Assembly: GCF_004208415.1 (NCBI RefSeq)
Contig: NZ_CP035758.1
Span: forward strand, 10,540,001 to 10,604,000
Length of the DNA stretch: 64,000 nucleotides
Direction: 5' to 3'
Source of the DNA: Ktedonosporobacter rubrisoli
Lineage (GTDB): Bacteria > Chloroflexota > Ktedonobacteria > Ktedonobacterales > Ktedonobacteraceae
Shown here: positions 42,882 through 52,245 of the stretch, piece by piece
How positions within the stretch are numbered: the stretch's first letter is position 1
How the letters are laid out: each line of letters begins with the position of its first letter
Translations under genes and position numbers: made by a program
Notes under the pieces: generated by a model
Seen by the model: the letters and a program-made list of their open reading frames with translations, nothing else
Databases searched by the model: none
Told to the model about the DNA's origin: nothing

Positions 42882-44003
42882 TCAGCCTGGATAGAGCCAC
42901 CCGCCTCGGCGTGCTTCCCGAAGGCGCACAACGAGCCGTTCAAGCCCATACACAGTGCTATAGCGACTCCCTCCAACGCGCCGGAGCGGGACAGAAGGAA
43001 GCCGAGAAAGCCCTCGATAGCGTTGACAAAACACTTCAAGCGCGACGCGGCACGCCAGTCGGGCCAGAGGCGATTTCAGAGAGAAACGCACATCACGTGT
43101 TTCATCAAGATTAGCTGATGCGATCCAGGCCGTGACAACGGCATTGGCAGGAACATGCTGGCTTGCCAGAACAACCGCTCTCGTTGCCTTCTTGTGTATC
43201 GCCGGGAAAGGACAGCGTAAAAGGAGAACGAACTCAATGAAAGAGGCAATCAGAGCTGGTTCCTCCCGCAGCCGTACTGTGAGGCTTTTGTCCTCGTCGA
43301 GCATCCAAAGGGCATTGCCGATGAGATGACTCGTCGCATGTGCTCCGGCCCCCAGCAAGAAGGCTATACACCCAAACACATCCTCTTCCTCAAGACTCCT
43401 GCCACCTATTTGGGCCGCCAGGAGGTGGCTGATCAGATCATGTTCCTTAGATGCCTTTCGCCGTTGCGCACAGAGCGCGCGAAAATAGGTTGCCAATGCT
43501 GTAGGATATGGGGCCAGTATCTTCTCTCCTGCCCCCAATCCTTCTGACCAGCGCCGCAGTAACGGCCAGGTAGTGGAGGGAATGCCGCAGAGGGAGGCTA
43601 TTGTCAGCAGAGGCAATGGAATCGCCAGCTGCTCCATGAGGTCGACTGGTTGGCCCAGGGGCAGACGCTCGTAGAGGGTCTCGATGAGTGGGCGTATCAC
43701 CATTTCCAGGTGCTCAAGCGCTGGCTGCGTAAAGAAGGCATCTAGGACGCAGCAAATCGCTTCCTGTCGATACTGGCCTGTGTTGTTTGTTGGATAGTGT
43801 AAGATCTGTAGCGGGGTGAAGGGCAAAAACGTTTCCGTATCTGTCAAGATCTGCTCAACCTCGCTGGATCGGAAGGCATCCCAGATCTGCCGATCTGCAT
43901 GGTAATAGACTGGCATCGTGAGCCGCATGGTACGATACCAGTCAAATGGGAAGAGCGCCACAGCGTCTTCGCCTTGTGGTGAGAACGTTCTTTTTCGTTC
44001 CAT
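42882..44003 (-). CDS. Cytochrome P450-like protein lacking the heme-cysteine loop
   Basis: 373 residues, intact frame but about 25-30 shorter than bacterial P450s. P450 fold markers are present (AIPLPLLTIASLCGIPSTTW, LLAAQIGGRSLEEEDVFGCIAFLLGAGAHATSHLIGNAL, SPLARLACRVALEVFCQRYRGL). The expected Phe-X-X-Gly-X-His-X-Cys loop between VRFSL and KSPLARL is missing, apparently an in-frame deletion; the I-helix Asp/Glu-Thr pair reads HATS; and the K-helix Glu-X-X-Arg reads VLLLR. It probably cannot bind heme in the normal way: a dead paralogue or a repurposed scaffold. Confidence 0.75.
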   Translation of the reverse strand: MERKRTFSPQGEDAVALFPFDWYRTMRLTMPVYYHADRQIWDAFRSSEVEQILTDTETFLPFTPLQILHYPTNNTGQYRQEAICCVLDAFFTQPALEHLEMVIRPLIETLYERLPLGQPVDLMEQLAIPLPLLTIASLCGIPSTTWPLLRRWSEGLGAGEKILAPYPTALATYFRALCAQRRKASKEHDLISHLLAAQIGGRSLEEEDVFGCIAFLLGAGAHATSHLIGNALWMLDEDKSLTVRLREEPALIASFIEFVLLLRCPFPAIHKKATRAVVLASQHVPANAVVTAWIASANLDETRDVRFSLKSPLARLACRVALEVFCQRYRGLSRLPSVPLRRVGGSRYSTVYGLERLVVRLREARRGGWLYPG

Positions 44004-44057
44004 CGCCCGAAAACCTCTTTCTTGCTACTATTGCTGAGAGGAACAGGTGATACCGCG

Positions 44058-44414
44058 CTACCAGGGCGCAGAATGCTCAGGTTCCGAAGATACCTCGACT
44101 ACATGACTGCACAGTTTGAGGGCTTCATCCGACGGTCGGATCGTCAGCAACCAGACAAGATCTGAGAGCCGCCAGTGGTGAATGGAGCCAGTGGTACTCT
44201 CAGACTGGACAATATCAGGGGCAATCATTTGCCCCTTTATCACCGTCCCCGACCGACGATATACCCCATCCTGGTACCCGAAGTATTCGCTCCACAGCAC
44301 ACTGGAAAAAGCAACCTTCACGGTGTTTTTTCCAGCGATGCACTCAAATTGTGGCTCTCTGCTCGCCGACGCGTTGATGGACTCTGTTTCTTCTCTCTGC
44401 TTCGTTTGCTGCAT
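44058..44414 (-). CDS. Hypothetical protein upstream of the P450-like gene
   Basis: 118 residues from the ATG at 44414, which has AAGGAGAGGAAG upstream; a longer reading to 44528 would run into the MITE-like element. Contents are mixed alpha/beta (VKVAFSSVLWSEYFGYQDGVYRR, HHWRLSDLVWLLTIRPSDEALKL). No family recognised. It is 54 nt from the P450-like gene on the same strand, so they are probably co-transcribed. A carrier or precursor role for the P450/ATP-grasp enzymes cannot be judged. Confidence 0.55.
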   Translation of the reverse strand: MQQTKQREETESINASASREPQFECIAGKNTVKVAFSSVLWSEYFGYQDGVYRRSGTVIKGQMIAPDIVQSESTTGSIHHWRLSDLVWLLTIRPSDEALKLCSHVVEVSSEPEHSAPW

Positions 44415-44461
44415 CTTTGCTTCCTCTCCTTTTAGGCTGTTGCCCATACACATCCGAGGAG

Positions 44462-44758
44462 GGCCCTCCGCTACGTAAGCTGTCATGAAGTGCAAGGTAG
44501 CGCTTACGAGAGGCAGAAAGCGTATCATGTTTCATTGCCGGTTCCCAAAAAAGGACAGATCCGGCACTCGTCGGAGAAAATCAACGAACTACCGCCTGTT
44601 TCGCCTCTTTTGCAGATGAAAAGCGGGCAAGCTCTTGCTCCAACCTGGGAATCGGTCCTCGGTGAGCCAGAAAAAGCGAATGAAACAGGATCTATCACCT
44701 AGTAATCTGCTTATGCCCGCTACTTTGCGTCCCATGACAGCTTACGTAGCGGAGGGCC
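44462..44758. mobile_element. MITE-like element, 297 bp with 26-bp perfect terminal inverted repeats
   Basis: Bases 44462-44487 and 44733-44758 are exact reverse complements (26 bp, starting GGCCCTCCGCTACG). Weaker pairing continues inward (GCAAGGTAGCG against CGCTACTTTGC). There is no ORF inside. It lies just upstream of the hypothetical gene at 44414. No transposase of matching ends is in the window. The region 44759-45130 shows no gene. Confidence 0.6.
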
Positions 44759-45130
44759 ATCATGGTCAGTACCCGGTCATATAGCTTACCGGGAAGCAAG
44801 CACCGCCCCTTGCCACTTCGAGAGCGAGGATCTTGATCAGGGAGAGTCATCAAGAGCACCTCTCTGGTATGAGAGCGGTATCCATCACGCCCTCAGTGAT
44901 AGCGTATCTGCACATAACACAGACAGCCTCAAATCGCGCTCGCTCATTGTCTCTGCACATCTGAGAGCAGTTGCCGAGGCGTCATCTTCCTACCGCCTCT
45001 GGCACAGAAAACCTACTCTCTGCTCTTGCGCATACCCCTCTGAAAAACTCTAGGAGCATCTCAGAAGAGATTTCTTCGTGCGTGGAGTATCATGAAAGTG
45101 CTTCCTCTCTTTGTTACCCTCCCGTGACGT

Positions 45131-46032
45131 TTAGCTCTTTCTCCCCCATACGGTCAAAAAGTGCTGAAGAGCATGGAAATTAGGGAAACTCATTTCCCGC
45201 TGCACTCGCTCACCCAGAGAAAGAGCAGCTTCCTGTGTGATAAGGCCCAGCTCGATCATCTGCGGAAGCCATTTCCTCGTCCAAAGCATGAGGTCTCTTT
45301 TCCAATCCTCATGCATAGGAACGCCATAGGAGTAGTTCACAATATGTGGCACAGCACTACTTTCTTGGAAGCCAGCCGCGGTGATCATTGGCTCCAGCTC
45401 ACACAGCCAATTCACCGGATTCTGTCCTCGTTGCCGGAGCAAACGTTGACAGAGCATATTCCACTCTTCCATCGTAGGAGCATTGGATTGTGCTAACTCA
45501 TATTCTGTGATCCGAATGTAACCGTGCTTCTGCAAGAAACGTTTACATTCTTTCAAGAGTACGGGCCACCGCTCAGTGCATAAAAACAAACCGATAAACT
45601 GGATACTAACCAAGTCAAATGATGCTTCATTAAAGGGAAGCTGCTCAAGATATGAAGGAACACACAATGCATGTGCATTCGCTACTTGCTTCTCCTGAAA
45701 TCGCTTATTCGCATGGCAAATCATGAAGGGTCGGGTATCAATACCTGTTACCTGAGCTTCCTGATACGTCCTTGCAAATTCCAGCATCCACCCCCCGGCC
45801 CACAGGCGACTTCGAGAACCTTTCTTGGAGCAGGCTGCCCTTTGTCTGGGAGACCAGGAAGCAACCCACCCAGGCTGTGAATGAGCAGGGGGATTTTATT
45901 CGTGAGACGCGCAATTTCGACCACATTACTATAGGCCTGAATTTCGAGAGACATGGGGAACTCTTCATCCGCTTTTCTCAGTGCCTGCACTACAATGGTC
46001 ATGTTCATACAAGGGACTCTTGGCCTGCCCAC
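45131..46032 (-). pseudogene. SAM methyltransferase with frameshift in a G run
   Basis: The first part (46032 down to ~45795) carries EIQAYSNVVEIARLTNK and motif I VLEVACGPGG. The frame then shifts and the remainder (MLEFARTYQEAQVTGID, FNEASFDLVSIQF, LTVWGRKS) continues to 45131. One extra G in the six-G run near 45794-45799 would restore CGPGGWMLEFA. The whole would be about 300 residues and is paralogous to the genes at 36187 and 48807. A homopolymer sequencing error is as likely as a mutation. Confidence 0.75.
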
Positions 46033-46069
46033 CCCAACGTTTCCCCTGCTTGTATTCTAACACGCTAGC

Positions 46070-46098
46070 GTAACCTTAGCAAATAAAGGAAAGGTTAC
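46070..46098. promoter_or_regulatory. 8-bp dyad upstream of the methyltransferase gene
   Basis: GTAACCTT (46070-46077) and AAGGTTAC (46091-46098) pair perfectly with 13 nt between. On the minus strand a TTAGAAT box lies just downstream, so this could be an operator of the 46032 gene. Confidence 0.4.
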
Positions 46099-46160
46099 AA
46101 ATTTAAACTTTATAACGTTACTGGAGCGGGGTGCATGACTGTTTCCAAGTATCCCATCTC

Positions 46161-47033
46161 TCAAAAAGGGGCTATGTGATGCGCAAATGCTTGGGTGGCG
46201 AGCTTTAAAAGGACCAGGTTGGCTAAATTATCACGAGCTTGCAGCGCAAACGTGTCGAGAATGCCTCTCCCTAACGGCTCGATGGTCGGATCCCAAAGGC
46301 GAATCTCCTCTTCAGTCAAGTTCCAGAGCAGGTGCTTCTCTTTTTGGATCGTCCCTGCAAATCGCACTGACCCAAGATCGCCAAAGGCAAACCAGTGATC
46401 AGGATAGAGTACACCGAGGAAGCGGAAAGGCGTAAAGAGGAAGGCATGGGGCGGGATAGACGGGTGAAGAGGCAACCCACAAGGCAGAACGGGTTGACCT
46501 GGGCCATTCTGCTGCCAGACATACATATATGGTTCACAAGTATGTGAGCCAGGGGGAAGCCACCCTTTCTGGTGTCTCGTGTCAGCCAACCGCATCATCA
46601 GGACTGCAAGCGCTGTTTCTACGGCGATATGTTCATCATTCTCTTCGGCGGTACGAATAAACCCTCGTCCTCGCCAGCGCGAAACAGTCATACCACTCAC
46701 TTTGGCTCTCTTCTCTACCAGAGGCGTTTTCTGGTAGAGAATATCAACAAACTCTTTCGTCGTCAGCTTCTCGTGCCCTTCCAGCGCGGACCGCAGTGGC
46801 TTTTCTGCCTCAATGCGCAAATCAGCTATTTCTCGAATCAGAGGACTCCACCACCGCTGTATAAACCCCAATCGAAGCTCATTGATATGCTCCAGCGAAG
46901 AGGGGTGCGAGACATCGAGATCGAAAGGAATGGTAAACGTTGAAGGGATCTGCCGCTCTTCAGCGAGAAAGTGAACCATCGATTCTGAGAGAGGATAACA
47001 GGAAGGCGTGACAGATGTGACCAGAGATACCAT
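46161..47033 (-). CDS. Hypothetical protein of the P450/methyltransferase region
   Basis: 290 residues from the ATG at 47033 (GAGGG upstream); an earlier ATG at 47108 would add 25. A basic helix-turn-helix-like stretch occurs in the middle (RAKVSGMTVSRWRGRGFI), and the C-terminal half is rich in aromatic residues and prolines (YMYVWQQNGPGQPVLPCGLPLHPSIPPHAFLFTPFRFLG is split by many turns). No named family. It lies between two minus-strand genes and may belong with the downstream-facing P450. Confidence 0.6.
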   Translation of the reverse strand: MVSLVTSVTPSCYPLSESMVHFLAEERQIPSTFTIPFDLDVSHPSSLEHINELRLGFIQRWWSPLIREIADLRIEAEKPLRSALEGHEKLTTKEFVDILYQKTPLVEKRAKVSGMTVSRWRGRGFIRTAEENDEHIAVETALAVLMMRLADTRHQKGWLPPGSHTCEPYMYVWQQNGPGQPVLPCGLPLHPSIPPHAFLFTPFRFLGVLYPDHWFAFGDLGSVRFAGTIQKEKHLLWNLTEEEIRLWDPTIEPLGRGILDTFALQARDNLANLVLLKLATQAFAHHIAPF

Positions 47034-47197
47034 AGGCAAAGACCCTCTTCTTCCGAAATGCTGTAGCGATTCTATCGTTAGTATAATAGACAAAACATAT
47101 TTCTCCAAGTCCTCAATAGTTACAGAAGAGAAAGAAGTAACGTTCTTGGCCTGGGCATGTATGTTCCATAAGAGGATGTACTGGAGAAACAGGAGTG

Positions 47198-48553
47198 CTA
47201 GCGAGCTGAGATGCTCATGGGTATGCCATGACGGGAACGTAAAGAGATGCGAAAGAGTAATTCGACAGGCGGTGTTGGAGCGAGCTGAAGTCGATACTGT
47301 TGTGCAATAGTGACCAGGGCAAGCTGTACCATCATTGTGCCAAAGTATTTTGCCACACAGAGATGGGGTCCTGACCCGAAAGGCATATAGGCGATGTGTG
47401 GAAAGCGTTTTTCCTGATCGGTTGCAAAACGTTCAGGGTCAAACTCATCGGGATTCTCCCAGAAATCAGGATGGCGTTGGACTGCATAAGGAATGGGGAT
47501 CATCAGGCTGTTTTTTGGCACATGATATCCTGCTATTTCGTCGTCTTCGACTGCGCGTCGTACAAGAGCAAAGGCAGATGGATAGAGTCGTAAAACCTCG
47601 TCGATGATCATATGCGTATAGGAGAGTCTGGGTAAATCTTCAATGGTTGGAAGACGACCTCCAAGTACGGCGTCGAGTTCTTCGGAAAACTTTTTTTCAA
47701 CATCAGGATAGCGAGAAAGGGCATACCAGGTAAAGGCGAGGGTATGCGCTGTAGTGTCGTGACCGCCTAGCAAGAACGTAACCACCTCATCACGAACTTG
47801 TTTATCGTTCAACGGATGCCCATCCTCATGGCGAACTGCGAGTAGCAATGAGAGAAGATCATGGGCTGGTGTATGGGCTGCCGCTTTATACCGTTCGATC
47901 AACGAATAAATAATGGCATCGAGAGCCTGTACAGCGCGTTTCAAGCGTACGTTTCGTGTTGTTGGGATCGAAAGGGGAGGAAAAGGAAAGTTCATGTAGT
48001 CAGAAAGCAAGGGAACCATTGTTTGTAAATGATAATCGATTTGTGTTTGAATGCTCGTTTCCAAATCAATTGAGAAGAGGGTTCGTGCTATCGTCCGTAA
48101 AATAAATTTTCTCATTTCCTGTTCCATGTCAATGACTTGCCCACTCTTCACGTAAGCTTGCCATTCTGACAGGAGGCTTTGAGTTGTGCTCGTAATTAAC
48201 GCATCGAAGAGAGGCATGTTTTTTTGCTGGAAAAGCGGTTGAAAGAGCCGTCTTTGTACACGCCAGGTCTTTTCATCATCATTGGTGAATAAGCCTTCCC
48301 CCATAAGTACCTTTACCCCCTGGATCACTGAAATGCGTTTATCATACTTGGCAGGATTTTGCATGACATATTTTGCATGATCGGGATGATACAGAAGAAT
48401 CGCCAGCTGGGAGAGGAGAAATCGCGTCGAGACGACATCGCCGTAATCGCGCCAGCAACCAAGTGTGAAGCCAATAGGATCTTTTTGCATGGTTACTACA
48501 CTCCCAAGGAGTGGGCTGCGTGGCCCTGGTGGGAGGGAACGTGTCTGTCTCAT
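47198..48553 (-). CDS. Cytochrome P450
   Basis: 451 residues, full length. The proline-rich start LPPGPRSPLLGS, I-helix GGHDTTAHTLAF, K-helix EVLRLYPSAF (E-X-X-R), PERF motif FDPERFATD and the heme loop PFGSGPHLCVAK are all present, so it should be an active monooxygenase. The style is that of CYP102/CYP4-like soluble bacterial enzymes. It is divergent from the methyltransferase at 48807 with a 253-nt gap holding TATACT at 48735. Substrate unknown; tailoring of a lipid or a secondary product is plausible. Confidence 0.9.
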   Translation of the reverse strand: MRQTRSLPPGPRSPLLGSVVTMQKDPIGFTLGCWRDYGDVVSTRFLLSQLAILLYHPDHAKYVMQNPAKYDKRISVIQGVKVLMGEGLFTNDDEKTWRVQRRLFQPLFQQKNMPLFDALITSTTQSLLSEWQAYVKSGQVIDMEQEMRKFILRTIARTLFSIDLETSIQTQIDYHLQTMVPLLSDYMNFPFPPLSIPTTRNVRLKRAVQALDAIIYSLIERYKAAAHTPAHDLLSLLLAVRHEDGHPLNDKQVRDEVVTFLLGGHDTTAHTLAFTWYALSRYPDVEKKFSEELDAVLGGRLPTIEDLPRLSYTHMIIDEVLRLYPSAFALVRRAVEDDEIAGYHVPKNSLMIPIPYAVQRHPDFWENPDEFDPERFATDQEKRFPHIAYMPFGSGPHLCVAKYFGTMMVQLALVTIAQQYRLQLAPTPPVELLFRISLRSRHGIPMSISAR

Positions 48554-48806
48554 CCGACGAAAATGCTCCTCAGAAGCGAGTTATGTAATCCAGGTGGCAG
48601 TGAACTGACAGGGATACTTCTCTGCATGATGTTACACGCTCCTTCTCCTTCATCTCTCCATATTGTAACGTGTTTTCGCCATTCGCACCAGAGAGATCGC
48701 AGGGAGATCTTTCTCCCACTAAATCGTCAGATGGTATACTGAGCACATAGCATCTTTCCAGGATGACCTTTTTGATCGGGACTTCTTCCGCAGAGGTGAT
48801 GTACCT

Positions 48807-49694
48807 ATGGACAAATCTATTGATCAAAGCAATAGTGGGAACACCTACGTTGCCGATCCCAACGATTTGAAAGAAATGGCCAGGCTCATTCAACAGGATA
48901 GAGCACTCAGGTCGCTTACTCCTCCCATTTTTACCGACGAAGAATGGAACCTGTTTCACCGGGTACTCGATATTGGATGTGGGCCTGGCGGGTGGGTGTT
49001 GGATATGGCTCACCTTCATCCCCATAGTCGGTTTGTGGGCATTGACATCAGCGAGCAGATGCTTGGATACGCACGAATGCTTGCACAAGCTGAATCGCGA
49101 GAGAACGTCGAATTCCTCAACATGAATGCCACTCAACCATTAGCATTTCCCGACGCATCGTTTGATTATGTCAACGGTCGCTTCCTCTATTCATTCGTTA
49201 CTCCACAGCACTGGCCATTGTTGCTCCGGGAATGTATACGCATCCTCCGCCCCAATGGGCGCATTCTCGTCGCTGATTACGAAGCTGAATACAGTACCAG
49301 TACCGCAGTAGAACGCCTTTCCGCATTTCTTACCAAAGCCGGAACGCTGACTGGCAGGAGTTTCTCAGAGACGGGCCGTAGCTCTGGTCTATGTGTGGTA
49401 TTACAAAACCTCTTGCGCGATGCAGGCTTTCAGCAGGTCGAGATGAAGCCATATTTCATCGAGTTTGCCCCACAAAACCCAGGCTTTAAAAACTGGCGCG
49501 ATGATTTTCTGCTGATGTCGCACACCTTCTCAACATTTGTCGCTTCGGCAGGCTTCACCACCCAGGAAGAAATTCGCTCGCTGGTTGACCAGGCGCTGCA
49601 AGACTTCAACGATGCTCACTTCAGCGCCATCAGTTTGCAGGTGATCGCCTGGGGAGTGAAACCGCAGACCCAGGCCACAACAAATGCAGGGTGA
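48807..49694 (+). CDS. SAM-dependent methyltransferase
   Basis: 295 residues. Motif I VLDIGCGPGGWVLDMA, motif II GIDISEQML, and motif IV FDYVNGRFLYSFV mark a class I enzyme. It is the intact member of a three-gene paralogue set (36187, 45131, 48807), all with the QHWPLLLRE-type segment after motif IV. It is divergent from the intact P450, and the two may act on one substrate. An upstream GGTGATGTACCT gives only a weak ribosome site. Confidence 0.85.
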   Translation: MDKSIDQSNSGNTYVADPNDLKEMARLIQQDRALRSLTPPIFTDEEWNLFHRVLDIGCGPGGWVLDMAHLHPHSRFVGIDISEQMLGYARMLAQAESRENVEFLNMNATQPLAFPDASFDYVNGRFLYSFVTPQHWPLLLRECIRILRPNGRILVADYEAEYSTSTAVERLSAFLTKAGTLTGRSFSETGRSSGLCVVLQNLLRDAGFQQVEMKPYFIEFAPQNPGFKNWRDDFLLMSHTFSTFVASAGFTTQEEIRSLVDQALQDFNDAHFSAISLQVIAWGVKPQTQATTNAG

Positions 49695-49725
49695 TGGTAT
49701 ATCACCCACGGTTTTTCAGAGAGTG

Positions 49726-49977
49726 TCAGCACAAGGAGCAACCAGACTGTCTGCATTGACATACAGCTCCTGGTGTAGCAGAGCGTGAGACAAAGGTTAA
49801 ACGGGGGTCAGGAACGTCGGAGAGGTTGGCAAGTTGCAAGAGTTCACTTTCCAGCGTCTGCCGCACACGAGCCTCAATATTCGCTATTTCTTGCAACGAT
49901 TGTCCTTGAGCAAGCAACCGCTTATATTCCTCGTTAATACGTTGACGAAATGAACTAAAATAGGTTTTTTGCGTCAC
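49726..49977 (-). CDS. Small hypothetical protein with cysteine-rich end
   Basis: 83 residues with a GTG start. The body is amphipathic helix (INEEYKRLLAQGQSLQEIANIEARVRQTLE), and the last 15 residues hold four cysteines (CQCRQSGCSLC). It is convergent with the methyltransferase gene. The protein-like composition supports it, but there is no clear ribosome site. Confidence 0.4.
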   Translation of the reverse strand: MTQKTYFSSFRQRINEEYKRLLAQGQSLQEIANIEARVRQTLESELLQLANLSDVPDPRLTFVSRSATPGAVCQCRQSGCSLC

Positions 49978-50512
49978 GGAAATATGGAAAGCAAAAAGGA
50001 TTGGCTCGAAAGTTCCAGCAACGGATAGCTAGAATTATCCGACTTCCCTGGTTTCTTGCGGCAGCCAGTGATGCTCGTGCAGTCAAGGGGCAACGGGCGA
50101 ATCCCTATGCGGAGAACCTCATTAAGCTCTTGCCACGGGATCAGCAAGCGCTCCTGACATTTTTAGAAGTGATCCATATGCTCAAGCCCCCTCTGGCATT
50201 CTTACAACCTCTGCTTGTGGCAAAGGTTGTCTCTTCTAGATGGAGGCGAAGCTAGGAACCATGTAACCGTCACGCCACCTATCCACAACTGCTCCACTTG
50301 CCTCCTGAGAGGGGGTGCAGTCCCCCCATAACGCTTCTGGACGAGATCGCCCCAGCACGATATCAGGCGGGTTGGACGACATCGAGAGCGGCACCGGAGG
50401 GGTCAAGAGCGTAGTTGCTCACAAGCCAGCCCGTGCCACCCATCGCTGGGTTATCTCCTTGCTTGTCCTGCGGAATCAGTAGCAGCAGCACCATCATGTG
50501 ATGGGTGCGTGG
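49978..50512. other. Spacer without a clear gene
   Basis: One 84-codon ORF (50001-50255, plus, TTG start, AAAGGA upstream) encodes LIKLLPRDQQALLTFLEVIHML and a basic end, but I do not regard it as convincing. Nothing else is seen. Confidence 0.35.
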
Positions 50513-51013
50513 CTAGTTGGTGGTTGGATCTACGTCGAACCCGTTGCTGCGAACACCTGCTGCATTGATCTTTGATTGCCAGAGCTGAAAGGACACATCG
50601 ACCCAGGCGACCTGCTGCTGCCCAACAACAGCAAGTTTGACGAGCTGAGGCTGTGCATTGACGACTGATTGGATCAGTTTTCTTTGCTGAACTTTATCAA
50701 AGAGCGCGTTGTTGATGACCCGAACATCGTTCTGTGTGAAGCGTGCCCTGGCATTGGACGTCAAGACAAAGGTTGCTGCTGTGAAGGTCCCGCCGTGCGC
50801 AGCACGGGTGCCAGTGCTACAAAAGTTCAGGGACATCTCTCGGTCGGTAAAGGCGACGGCTGTTCGTTCGCCGAAGAGTACGTCGCCAGCAGTGAGGCCA
50901 GCATCTGCCCAGCCCGTAGGAAGCTGTTGGGGAATCCAGGTGCCAGTTCCATCAGTATTCTGCCCCGCCGTGGTGCCCGTTTCCTGGGTGGTCGTCGGTA
51001 CATTTTTCTTCAC
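50513..51013 (-). CDS. Extracytoplasmic domain protein (possibly split from the next gene)
   Basis: 166 residues from GTG 51013, overlapping the stop of the membrane protein upstream by 4 nt. It has no membrane segment. Features: a threonine-rich start, then ERTAVAFTDREMSLNFCSTG, ARARFTQNDVRVINNAL, and VWQ-type ends. Since the preceding gene ends with a proline-rich linker after its membrane helix, both may once have formed a single anchored protein with a frameshift at the junction. Function unknown. Confidence 0.5.
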   Translation of the reverse strand: MKKNVPTTTQETGTTAGQNTDGTGTWIPQQLPTGWADAGLTAGDVLFGERTAVAFTDREMSLNFCSTGTRAAHGGTFTAATFVLTSNARARFTQNDVRVINNALFDKVQQRKLIQSVVNAQPQLVKLAVVGQQQVAWVDVSFQLWQSKINAAGVRSNGFDVDPTTN

Positions 51014-51531
51014 CAGGGTCGGTTGAGTCCTGGGGGAGGAGGGGTCTGCCCCGTTGCCTGACCAGTTGGCGCATTCGTCGGGTGAGCTGGGAGCGTTGGC
51101 GCAGAGGTCTGTGCAAAGGCCATCGTACCCGTGAGGATGACAATCACGATCACCGCGGCGAGGATGAGAACACGAAGCAAAGGGAATTGTCGGGTGCTCT
51201 GCTGGGCTGGGGGAGGTGTGGGCGTCGGAGCAAACTTCCCACTTCCCGCGTGCAGAGGCGGCATCTCTTCGGACATTTGAAAGGGCATTGCCAGGGGCGA
51301 ACCGAGAAGATCTGCATCATCCTCTTCCAGCAAAAGATCATCTTGAAAGTAGAAAACGTTCTGGCTGCTGTCAGCTGACTGCTGAACGGGAGGTGCAGCG
51401 ACCGTTCCCGATTGAGTGGGGACGGCAATACACTGCGTCCCGGTAATGTTGATGCGCGGAAGATGCAGTTCACCACTCAAATCTTGCTTGGACCCCTGCT
51501 CAAGCTCCGGCTCCTGCTGCTGTGTATCCAT
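51010..51531 (-). CDS. Single-pass membrane protein (cytoplasmic acidic domain, Pro-rich linker)
   Basis: 173 residues from ATG 51531. The first ~110 residues are acidic and glutamine-rich (DDLLLEEDDADLLGSP), then one membrane helix (LLRVLILAAVIVIVILTGTMAF) and a Pro/Thr-rich tail. The same plan as the broken gene at 41024-41992 (acidic N-terminus, TM, outer domain), so the two are likely distant relatives. Transcribed with 50513. Possibly part of a cell-surface signalling or anti-sigma family. Confidence 0.55.
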   Translation of the reverse strand: MDTQQQEPELEQGSKQDLSGELHLPRINITGTQCIAVPTQSGTVAAPPVQQSADSSQNVFYFQDDLLLEEDDADLLGSPLAMPFQMSEEMPPLHAGSGKFAPTPTPPPAQQSTRQFPLLRVLILAAVIVIVILTGTMAFAQTSAPTLPAHPTNAPTGQATGQTPPPPGLNRPW

Positions 51532-51955
51532 CTGTGATCCTTTCTTCTAGAGGCTATCTCTTGGACGAGGGTGGAAGCACACAGTCTTATCGTGTGCTCT
51601 CAATCCTGCTTCGAGGAGAAGTGTAGTCGGCAAAGTCGGGTAATAGTTGGATGAAAGGCGGGAAGGAAACGGGAAGAAGACGGGAAAAAGCTGAAACTTC
51701 TTCTAAAATTGAGTACAATGGGATTGATAAAAAATGATGAGGGTTCGTTTATCCAGTTTTTTGCTTCTCAGGCATATAGGGTAGGAAACTGTGGAGAGCT
51801 CAGCTTTATTCTGGTACAATGACTCTGAGGATGTGCTTGAAAGGGAAGCTGCAGAGCACATTCGTCACACACATGGACTACGGGAGAAGATGGGAGATCC
51901 TCTGCCATGAGGACGTGCTTACCTACCTGTCTTCTCCTATGGTGAAAGGGCAGAC
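51532..51955. other. 424-bp spacer between divergent genes
   Basis: Contains possible -10 boxes on both strands (TACAAT near 51715 and 51816) but no clear -35. No gene or repeat recognised. Confidence 0.35.
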
Positions 51956-52150
51956 ATGAACGAATTATCTGCGTGGCGTGTCTACCTGAATGATCTGGTA
52001 GGCTGCATGAGTAAGGAAGAAAAGAAGCGTCTGTACGATGCGGTGAAAGTTACGAGAACGACGATGCTGAGATGGCGAACAGGTGAAAATACACCGGACA
52101 CACCTACGCGATGCGCAACGAGGTTGAGGATAGCTAGCGGGCTAGCGTAA
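51956..52150 (+). CDS. Truncated helix-turn-helix regulator fragment
   Basis: 64 residues after a GAAAGGGC ribosome site. EEKKRLYDAVKVTRTTMLRWRTGENTPD is a helix-turn-helix of the XRE style, but the frame then ends in unrelated residues. It probably lost its C-terminal part to the adjacent transposase insertion. Confidence 0.5.
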   Translation: MNELSAWRVYLNDLVGCMSKEEKKRLYDAVKVTRTTMLRWRTGENTPDTPTRCATRLRIASGLA

Positions 52151-52245
52151 AATGTGCCTCCTTTGAGGGAAGAAAGCAATTCGTTCCCAACAAGGAGGTC
52201 CACATGAATAGTATCACCGACGCATCTGTGATCATCTAGTCCTCT

